From positions 170,622 through 208,105 of the forward strand of contig JAPKZO010000017.1 of assembly GCA_026393755.1 (NCBI GenBank): a DNA stretch of 37,484 nt. The letters run 5' to 3'. This DNA comes from Acidobacteriota bacterium (GTDB taxonomy: Bacteria; Acidobacteriota; Vicinamibacteria; Vicinamibacterales; JAKQTR01). The translations under genes and the position numbers were made by a program. The notes under the pieces are model-generated. The model did no database searches. It was given only the letters and a program-made list of their open reading frames with translations, and was not told where the DNA came from. Positions 26,043 through 32,398 of the stretch are shown here, piece by piece; position 1 is the first letter of the stretch, and each line of letters begins with the position of its first letter.

Positions 26043-28744
26043 GCACGAACACGACGCCATCTCCGCTGACTTTCACCTTGAACGGCCAGCCCTTCGTGGC
26101 GGCGATCGACGATACGACATCGCTGATGGACGTGCTGCGCGAACAGGCCGGGCTCATTTCGCCAAAGAACGGATGCGCTCCGCAGGGGTCGTGCGGCTGC
26201 TGCACGGTGCTCGTCGATGGGCGCGCGCTCGCCTCATGCGCGGTGCCAGCCCGCAAGGCCGCGGGCAGGTCCGTGGTGACGCTGGAAGGTCTCGATGCGC
26301 GCGAACGCCACATCTTCGCCCACGCGTTCTCCGTGTCCGGCGGCCTGCAGTGCGGGTTCTGCACTCCGGGCATCGTCATCCGCGCCAAGCACCTTCTCGA
26401 TCGGACGCCGCGCCCCACGCGGGCGGAGATTGCGCGCGCGCTCAACAATCACATCTGCCGCTGCACCGGCTACGTGAAGATCGTCGACGCCATCGATCTC
26501 GCCGCCAGGGCGCTTCAGGGAGAGCCGCTGCCGGAGCCGGACTTCAGCGCGACGATCGGCAGCAGCCTGCCCCGTCAGGACGCCGAGCAGTTCGCGCTGG
26601 GCATCCGTCCCTTCATCGACGACATGAAGGTGCCGGACATGCTCTATGGGGCGTTTCTTTTTTCGCCACACCCACGAATCCTCGTGAAGCGAATTGATGC
26701 GGCCGGCGCAGAAGCCCAGCCTGCTGTGGTCCGGGTGCTGACGGCGGCTGATGTGCCTGGCCAACGGCATCAGGGCTTGATCGAGAAGGACTGGCCCTTG
26801 TTTGTCGCCGAAGGCGAGACCACGCATGGCATCGGAGACATTCTGGCGGCTGTGGTGGCGACCTCCGACCGCGCGGCCAGAGCTGCGCTCCAGCACGTCG
26901 TGGTCGATTACGATCGGTTACCCGGCGTGTTCTCGCCAGAGGCCGCGCTTGCCTCTGGCGCGCCGCCTGTGCATCACGATCGCGACAATCTGCTCTCGAC
27001 GTCGGTCATCCGCCGAGGCGATGTTGACGCCGGCCTCGCCACGTCAGCGTTTGTCGAGACACGCACGTTCGAGACCCAGATGATCGAACACGCGTTCCTC
27101 GAGCCCGAATCGGCGATCGCCGTCCCGAGTCCCGCTTGCCACGCCGAAGCCCTTCGACAAGCTCAGGGCGAAGGCGGTCAGAATCCCCCTTCCCGCGATG
27201 AAGTAGGGGCACGGCATGCCGTGCCCGTGGAGCTGGAGGTCTTCTCCCAGGGTCAGGGCGTCTTCGATGATCGGAGACAGATCGCCTCGTTTCTCGGCCT
27301 GAGCGAAGACCAGGTCCGCGTGACGCTCGTTGCGAACGGCGGAGCGTTTGGCGGCAAGGAGGACCTGAGCATCCAGGGCCAGGTGGCGCTGATGGCGCGG
27401 CTCACGGGCCGGCCCGTCAAGGCGACGCTGACGCGCGAGGAGAGCATCCGGCTGCACCCGAAGCGGCACCCGATGCGGCTGACCTACACGGTGGGCTGTG
27501 ACCGGGACGGGCGCCTGACAGCCGTGCGCGCGCGCATCGTAGGCGACAAGGGCGCCTACGCGTCGGTCGGCGCGAAGGTGCTGGAGCGCGCGGCCGGCCA
27601 CGCTGCAGGACCGTACAGAGTTCCGGCCGTAGACGTCGAGGCGCGTGCCGTCTACACCAACAACCTCCCGTGCGGCGCGATGCGCGGGTTCGGGGCGAAC
27701 CAGGCCGCGTTCGCGATCGAGAGCATGCTCGACATTCTCGCGGATCGGGCCGGAATTGACCCGTGGGAAATCCGCTGGCGCAATGCCGTCGATGTGGGCG
27801 ACACGTTCTGCACAGGAGAGGTGTTCGAGCACGCGGTCGGGATCAAACAGACGCTGCTCGCGGTGAAGGATGACTTCTATTCGTCGAAGTACGCCGGCAT
27901 CGCATGCGGCATCAAGAACGTCGGCATCGGCAACGGCATGCCCGAATCCGGCCAGGCGGTGGTCGAGATTCTCCCTGGAGGCCGGATCACGATTCACAGC
28001 GGCTTCACCGAGATGGGTCAGGGTTTCTACGCGGTGATGACCCAGATCTTCTGCGCCGCAGCCGGTGTAGATCCGCGAGTGGTGCGGGTTGAGGTCGACA
28101 CGAGTTTCCCGACGCCCTGCGGTATGACGACCGCGTCACGTGCGACCGTGCTCGGCGGTCGCGCCGTCCAGAAAGCCGGCCAACAGCTTCGCGCGGATCT
28201 CGATCGGGGATTGAGCCTGGGCGACCTGGCTGGCCGCCGCTACGTCGGTGAGTATCTCGTGGATTTCACATCGGAGCTCGGCGCTCCGGTCGAACGGCCA
28301 CGGACCCACCTGACGTACGGGTTCGCCACGCAGGTGTGCATTCTCGACGAGCAGGGCCGATTGAGCCGATTCGTTGCGGCCCACGATGTCGGCGGCATCA
28401 TCAATCGCCATCTGGTCGAAGGACAAATCGAGGGGGCCGTGCACATGGGGCTCGGATACGCCCTGACCGAGGAGTTGCCGCTGGTCGAAGGCGTGCCGCG
28501 GTCTTTCAAAATCCGCTCGCTGGGCCTGCTCCGGGCGGCGGATATGCCGGAGGTGAAGGTTATCCTGGTGGAATCCGGAGAGCCGGAGGGACCGTTCGGC
28601 GCCAAGGGTGTGGGCGAGATCGGCCTCGTGCCGACCGCGGGGGCCGTCGCCAATGCCCTGTGGCGGTTCGACGGCATTCGCCGGTACACGCTGCCGATGA
28701 AGGATTCACCGGCGGCACGGGCGATTCTCGGGGTTAAGCGATAG
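26039..28744 (+). CDS. XdhD-like molybdenum hydroxylase (fused [2Fe-2S] and Mo subunits)
   Basis: A 901-residue xanthine-dehydrogenase-family enzyme with an N-terminal ferredoxin-type [2Fe-2S] domain (C46, C52, C55, C67), a second helical [2Fe-2S] domain (C105, C108, C140, C142), then the two molybdopterin domains ('AFGGKEDLSIQ' at 436-446, 'GAMRGFGANQAAF' at 546-558, and near the C-terminus 'GAKGVGEIGLVPTAGA', whose glutamate is the expected catalytic base). It has no FAD domain, the same layout as E. coli XdhD and selenium-dependent XDH (TIGR03311). The start ATG at 26039 overlaps the ssnA stop; the frame is open further upstream, but that part lies inside ssnA. Residues about 363-397 are an insertion encoded by dispersed repeats. 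Likely hydroxylates a purine or related heterocycle; the electron acceptor subunit is not in the window. Confidence 0.91.
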   Translation: MSTNTTPSPLTFTLNGQPFVAAIDDTTSLMDVLREQAGLISPKNGCAPQGSCGCCTVLVDGRALASCAVPARKAAGRSVVTLEGLDARERHIFAHAFSVSGGLQCGFCTPGIVIRAKHLLDRTPRPTRAEIARALNNHICRCTGYVKIVDAIDLAARALQGEPLPEPDFSATIGSSLPRQDAEQFALGIRPFIDDMKVPDMLYGAFLFSPHPRILVKRIDAAGAEAQPAVVRVLTAADVPGQRHQGLIEKDWPLFVAEGETTHGIGDILAAVVATSDRAARAALQHVVVDYDRLPGVFSPEAALASGAPPVHHDRDNLLSTSVIRRGDVDAGLATSAFVETRTFETQMIEHAFLEPESAIAVPSPACHAEALRQAQGEGGQNPPSRDEVGARHAVPVELEVFSQGQGVFDDRRQIASFLGLSEDQVRVTLVANGGAFGGKEDLSIQGQVALMARLTGRPVKATLTREESIRLHPKRHPMRLTYTVGCDRDGRLTAVRARIVGDKGAYASVGAKVLERAAGHAAGPYRVPAVDVEARAVYTNNLPCGAMRGFGANQAAFAIESMLDILADRAGIDPWEIRWRNAVDVGDTFCTGEVFEHAVGIKQTLLAVKDDFYSSKYAGIACGIKNVGIGNGMPESGQAVVEILPGGRITIHSGFTEMGQGFYAVMTQIFCAAAGVDPRVVRVEVDTSFPTPCGMTTASRATVLGGRAVQKAGQQLRADLDRGLSLGDLAGRRYVGEYLVDFTSELGAPVERPRTHLTYGFATQVCILDEQGRLSRFVAAHDVGGIINRHLVEGQIEGAVHMGLGYALTEELPLVEGVPRSFKIRSLGLLRAADMPEVKVILVESGEPEGPFGAKGVGEIGLVPTAGAVANALWRFDGIRRYTLPMKDSPAARAILGVKR
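27149..27169 (-). repeat. Dispersed repeat (CCTGAGC..GTCGAAGGGC family) inside xdhD-like gene
   Basis: On the minus strand it reads GCCCTGAGCTTGTCGAAGGG plus C, an imperfect palindrome. A related copy lies at 31186-31205 (TCCTGAGCGAAGTCGAAGGG). It translates in frame as part of the A-L-R-Q-A-Q-G stretch of the XdhD-like protein. Confidence 0.7.
27207..27226. repeat. Palindromic repeat GGGCACGGCATGCCGTGCCC inside the xdhD-like coding sequence
   Basis: Identical to the 20-bp palindrome at 13071-13090. It keeps GTAG on its left flank but not the matching CTAC on the right. It is read in frame as G-A-R-H-A-V-P-V within the Mo-domain insertion. Confidence 0.85.
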
Positions 28745-28778
28745 CGGATCTGCAACTCATATCTGAACGGAGTCATAC

Positions 28779-29831
28779 GTGCCTGTGAAATGGAACGCAT
28801 CCCGCAAGTACCACACGTCCGTGTTCGACGCGATCGGGCGGACCCCGCTCGTCCAACTCAATCGGATCCCGGCCGCCGAGGGGGTGAAGGCGAAGATCCT
28901 CGTCAAGGTCGAGTACTTCAGCCCGTCAGGCAGCCTCAAGGACCGGATCTACTACAACATGTTCACGCGCGCCGAGAAGCGCGGCGCGCTCAAGAAGGGC
29001 ATGACGATTCTCGAGTGCTCCACCGGCAACGCGGGCATCGGCTGCTCGTTTGTGTCGGCGGTCAAGGGCTACCCGTGCATCATCGTGATGCCGGAAGGCA
29101 TGTCGGAGGAGCGCAAGAAACTGGATATCGCGTACGGCGCCCAGATGGTCTATACCCCCGGCGGGGAGAGTGACGTGGACCTGGCGCTCGAGAAGCTCGA
29201 TGAGATCCGCCGGCAGAGCCCGAAGAAGTACTTCGTGCCGGCGCAGTTCGACAATCCGGACAACATCGACGCGCACATTAAGACCACCGCGCCTGAGATC
29301 TGGGAACAGACCGGCGGCAAGATCGACGCCTTCATCATGACCCAGGGAACCGGCGGCACGCTGACCGGGGTGGGCCGCTTCATCCGCAAGCGGCGGAAGG
29401 CGCTCAAGATGTTCGCCATTGAGCCGGCCGAGTGTCCGCTGCTCAGCCGCCGCGAATGGGGCCCGCACGGCATCGAGGGCATCGGCGACGGGTTCGTCCC
29501 GAAGAATCTCGACGTGAGTCTTCTCAACGGCATCGTCACGACAACCACGGCCGAGTCCATGGACATGGCGAGGCGCCTGGCGAAGGAGGAAGGCCTGTTC
29601 TGCGGCGTCTCGTCCGGCGCGAACGTCGCCGGCGCCCTCAAGCTCGCGAAACGCCACCCGGAGCTCAAGATGATCGTCACGCTGATCTGCGATACTGGTC
29701 AGCGCTACTTCTCGACCGAGCTGTGCGGCATGCCCAAGCACGTGGAGATCCCGGAGCGCGAACATCCCATGGATCCGTACACGACGAAACAGCTGAACAA
29801 GCATCAGAAGAATTGGGAGATCATCGACTAG
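28779..29831 (+). CDS. Cysteine-synthase/CBS-like PLP-dependent enzyme
   Basis: Fold-type II PLP enzyme of 350 residues. K54 in SGSLKDR is the Schiff-base lysine; STGNAG (81-86) is the substrate loop; 'MTQGTGGTLTGVG' (about 187-199) holds the PLP phosphate; 'FCGVSSGANVAGAL' follows. These are cysteine synthase (CysK/CysM) family features, but the protein is longer at the N- and C-ends than CysK and has an unusual C-terminal tail (HPMDPYTTKQLNKHQKNWEIID). GTG start with ACGGAG 6 bases upstream. It is placed 34 bp after the XdhD-like gene and before ygeY, exactly where a PLP beta-eliminase (YgeX) would be expected in this cluster. I infer it may act on 2,3-diaminopropionate or a related amino acid rather than make cysteine; this is not proven. 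Confidence 0.87.
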   Translation: MPVKWNASRKYHTSVFDAIGRTPLVQLNRIPAAEGVKAKILVKVEYFSPSGSLKDRIYYNMFTRAEKRGALKKGMTILECSTGNAGIGCSFVSAVKGYPCIIVMPEGMSEERKKLDIAYGAQMVYTPGGESDVDLALEKLDEIRRQSPKKYFVPAQFDNPDNIDAHIKTTAPEIWEQTGGKIDAFIMTQGTGGTLTGVGRFIRKRRKALKMFAIEPAECPLLSRREWGPHGIEGIGDGFVPKNLDVSLLNGIVTTTTAESMDMARRLAKEEGLFCGVSSGANVAGALKLAKRHPELKMIVTLICDTGQRYFSTELCGMPKHVEIPEREHPMDPYTTKQLNKHQKNWEIID

Positions 29832-29853
29832 GGGTTCGGAATGAGCGCGTAGG

Positions 29854-29873
29854 GGCACGACATGTCGTGCCCG
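29854..29873. repeat. Palindromic dispersed repeat, GGGCACGACATGTCGTGCCC variant
   Basis: A perfect 20-bp palindrome with CGTAG flank on the left, in the 61-bp gap between the cysteine-synthase-like gene and ygeY. It differs from the 13071 copy by a symmetrical pair of changes. It lies 20 bp before the ygeY start. Confidence 0.78.
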
Positions 29874-29892
29874 GAACACCTTCATCACTACC

Positions 29893-31107
29893 ATGCATCA
29901 ACAGATCCTTCGGCAAGCGCGCACGCACGAACGCAACCTCGCCGGGTTCCTGCGCGATTTGATTGCGATCAAGTCCGTCAGCTCCCAGGAGGAGGCGGTC
30001 ATCGGCCGCATCGAGCAGGAGATGCGCGCCAGCGGCTATGACGAAGTGCGCATCGACCCGATGGGCAACATCCTCGGCCGCGTCGGCAGCGGACCCCGAG
30101 TGCTCGCCCTCGACGCGCACGTCGACACGGTGGATGTGGGCAATCCTGCAAACTGGACCGTTGATCCCTTCAAGGGCGCTGAGCAGGACGGCATCATTTA
30201 CGGCCGCGGCGCCTGCGACATGAAGGGCGCGCTGGCGTCGATTGTCTACGGCGGCCGGATCATCAAAGAACTCGGCCTCGAGCGCGATGTCACCCTGTGG
30301 GTGGTCGGCAGCGTTCAGGAAGAGGACTGTGACGGGCTCTGCTGGCAGTACATCATCAATGAGGACCGGCTCCGGCCCGAGGCCGTCGTCATCGCCGAGC
30401 CGACCAACCTCGGTGTGTATCGCGGACACCGCGGCCGGATGGAGATCGAGATCCGCACGGCCGGCGTCTCGTGCCATGGGTCGGCGCCCGAGCGCGGCGT
30501 GAATGCCGTGTACCTGATGGCGCCGATCATCCGCGACATCGAGCAGCTGAACGACCGGCTCGGCGGCGAGCCGTTCCTCGGCAAGGGCACGGTGACGATT
30601 GCCGAGATTCGCTCGACCTCGCCCTCGCTGTGTGCGGTCGCCGACTCCTCGACGATTCATCTCGATCGCCGACTGGCTGCCACCGACACGATGGAGTCGG
30701 CCCTGCGCGAGATCGAGGCGCTGACGAGCGTCCAGGCCGCCGGCGCGAAGGTCGTCGTTGTCGATTACGCCACCCCCAGCTGGCGCGGCCTCACCTATCC
30801 GACGAAGAAGTACTATCCGACCTGGCTGCTGCCCGCTGGTCACCCGGTGCTCGGCGCCGGCATCAGCGCCTACGAGGGGTTGTTCGGCGAGCCCCCCGTT
30901 GTCGGCCGATGGGTGTTCAGCACGAACGGCGTCGCGGTGATGGGGATGCACGGGATCCCCTGCATCGGGTTCGGACCTGGCAACGAAATCTACGCGCACA
31001 TGGCGACCGAACAGATTCCAATCGAACACCTTGTCAAGGCGGCGGCCTGGTACGCGGCGTTTCCGGGGGAATACGTGGGTAGGGATTGGGGATTGGGGCA
31101 GTCATGA
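29893..31107 (+). CDS. ygeY: YgeY family hydrolase (M20 metallopeptidase fold, selenium-linked TIGR03526)
   Basis: A 404-residue M20-family zinc hydrolase. Metal-site residues are seen: H76 and D78 in LDAHVDTVD, D109 in GACDMKG, E143/E144 in VQEED, with a later HRGRMEIEI...GVSCHGSAPERGVNA segment that forms the dimerisation/lid domain and a final conserved His (NEIYAHMATEQIP). The family TIGR03526 is named from its link to selenium-dependent Mo hydroxylases, and ygeY is a core gene of the uric-acid degradation cluster, where it is thought to open or deacylate a ureido-type intermediate. Start ATG at 29893; no strong Shine-Dalgarno, and a palindromic repeat lies just upstream. It precedes ygeW. 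Family call firm; substrate inferred from the cluster. Confidence 0.93.
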   Translation: MHQQILRQARTHERNLAGFLRDLIAIKSVSSQEEAVIGRIEQEMRASGYDEVRIDPMGNILGRVGSGPRVLALDAHVDTVDVGNPANWTVDPFKGAEQDGIIYGRGACDMKGALASIVYGGRIIKELGLERDVTLWVVGSVQEEDCDGLCWQYIINEDRLRPEAVVIAEPTNLGVYRGHRGRMEIEIRTAGVSCHGSAPERGVNAVYLMAPIIRDIEQLNDRLGGEPFLGKGTVTIAEIRSTSPSLCAVADSSTIHLDRRLAATDTMESALREIEALTSVQAAGAKVVVVDYATPSWRGLTYPTKKYYPTWLLPAGHPVLGAGISAYEGLFGEPPVVGRWVFSTNGVAVMGMHGIPCIGFGPGNEIYAHMATEQIPIEHLVKAAAWYAAFPGEYVGRDWGLGQS

Positions 31108-31387
31108 TGACGACGGCGCCGTCGACCCCGGTGGGGCGGGAGGACGGATTCCGAAGCGGCCCCTCGAACCGAGCCGACAGCGAAGTCCTGAGCGAAGTCG
31201 AAGGGCGTCAGTTCGCAAAACGCACCGCTAGGGCCAAGACAGACTGCGCGAATAGCGCAACCGTAAGGTCGGCGACGAGTCCCGGTAGGTGCGATTTGCC
31301 GGCGAGTGTGAGCGGGGACGCGGAGGAGCCGGACTCCCGCCTATTGCGAGAGTGGGCGCTTCTGCCCGCGCATTGGAGAACTGACAC
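31108..31387 (+). other. 280-bp leader/intergenic DNA before ygeW with repeats and small hairpins
   Basis: The longest gap within the catabolic cluster. It holds a CCTGAGCGAAGTCGAAGGG-type dispersed repeat at 31186-31205, a TGCGC/GCGCA hairpin around 31243-31260 and a GTGGGC/GCCCGC hairpin in the last 50 bases. A possible open frame across it has no family features. I see no riboswitch consensus that I can name. It may hold a promoter for ygeW or simply be repeat debris. Confidence 0.4.
31186..31205 (+). repeat. Dispersed repeat (CCTGAGC..GTCGAAGGG family)
   Basis: Reads TCCTGAGCGAAGTCGAAGGG, matching in form the minus-strand copy at 27149-27169. It is a short imperfectly palindromic element of a type seen scattered in many environmental genomes. 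Confidence 0.65.
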
Positions 31388-32389
31388 ATGCCATCACGAC
31401 TTCCCAAACTGCCCAACAGCGTCCGCGGCAAGGACTGCATCGAAACCCGCGACTGGTCAGACAAACAGATTGAACTTCTGTTGAAGACGTCGACCGACCT
31501 GAAGAAGGCGTTCCGCAAAGGCACGCCGACCCGTTACCTGCCCGACAAGACGCTGTTCATGTTCTTCTTCGACAAGTCGACGAGAACGCGCAACTCGTTC
31601 GAGGCCGGCGCCACCCAACTGGGCGCCCACGCGCACTTCATTTCGGCCGAGACCTCGCAGGTCGCGCACGGGGAGTCGCCCCGTGACATGGGCATCATCC
31701 TGTCGAGCTACGGCCACGCCATCGCGATTCGCCACGACCTGGTGCCTGGCGAAGGCAACCGCTACATGCGCGAGGTCGCCGAGCACGCGACGGTGCCGGT
31801 CTACAACATGCAGTGCGACATCGATCATCCGTTCCAGACACTGGCCGATCTGATGACGATTCGCGAGGAATTCGGCAGGAACCTGCGCGGCCGGAAGATT
31901 GTCGTGAGCTGGGCCTACGCGCCAAGCTACGCCAAGCCGATGTCAGTGCCGCAGGGCCTGATCACGCTGATGCCGCGCTTCGGCCTCGACGTGGTCCTGG
32001 CGCATCCGCCCGAATGGAAGCTGATGAAAGAACCGATGGCGTTCGCGCAGGCCGAAGCGGCGAAGCACGGGACGTCGTTCGAGGTGACCGACGACATGGA
32101 TGCCGCCTGCCGCGGCGCTGACATCATCTACGCCAAGTCGTGGGGCATCGAGGAGCTCTTCCACAAGCCGCAGGAAGCGCTGGAATTGTCGAAACAGTAC
32201 AAGTCCTGGATCTGCGACGAGCGGCGGATGAAGCTGGCAAAGAAGACCGCCATCTACATGCACTGCCTGCCGGCCGATCGCAACAACGAGGTGACCGACG
32301 CCGTGCTCGACGGCCCGCAGTCGCGCGTGTTCCCTGAAGCCGAAAATCGCCTGCACACCTGCAAGGCGGTGATGGCACTGACGATGTAG
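31388..32389 (+). CDS. ygeW: YgeW family carbamoyltransferase (knotted aspartate/ornithine carbamoyltransferase fold)
   Basis: A 333-residue carbamoyltransferase. The carbamoyl-phosphate loop is STRTRNSFE (64-72); HPFQTLADL in the middle is the second signature; HCLPAD begins at H292. These match the ATCase/OTCase superfamily, and the opening 'KDCIETRDWSDKQIELLL' with 'LFMFFFDKSTRTRNSFEAG' is typical of YgeW (TIGR03316). In the catabolic direction it would move a carbamoyl group from a ureido intermediate to phosphate, giving carbamoyl phosphate for ATP formation by a carbamate kinase (none seen here). It is the last gene of the cluster and ends 9 bp before the Res-like gene. Exact acceptor/donor unknown. 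Confidence 0.93.
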   Translation: MPSRLPKLPNSVRGKDCIETRDWSDKQIELLLKTSTDLKKAFRKGTPTRYLPDKTLFMFFFDKSTRTRNSFEAGATQLGAHAHFISAETSQVAHGESPRDMGIILSSYGHAIAIRHDLVPGEGNRYMREVAEHATVPVYNMQCDIDHPFQTLADLMTIREEFGRNLRGRKIVVSWAYAPSYAKPMSVPQGLITLMPRFGLDVVLAHPPEWKLMKEPMAFAQAEAAKHGTSFEVTDDMDAACRGADIIYAKSWGIEELFHKPQEALELSKQYKSWICDERRMKLAKKTAIYMHCLPADRNNEVTDAVLDGPQSRVFPEAENRLHTCKAVMALTM

Positions 32390-32398
32390 AATCTCTCC

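Noticed and set aside
31108-31387. Possible riboswitch (purine, molybdenum cofactor, cobalamin or guanidine type) before ygeW
   Set aside because: No consensus core of any of these classes could be matched by eye; kept only as an unexplained leader.
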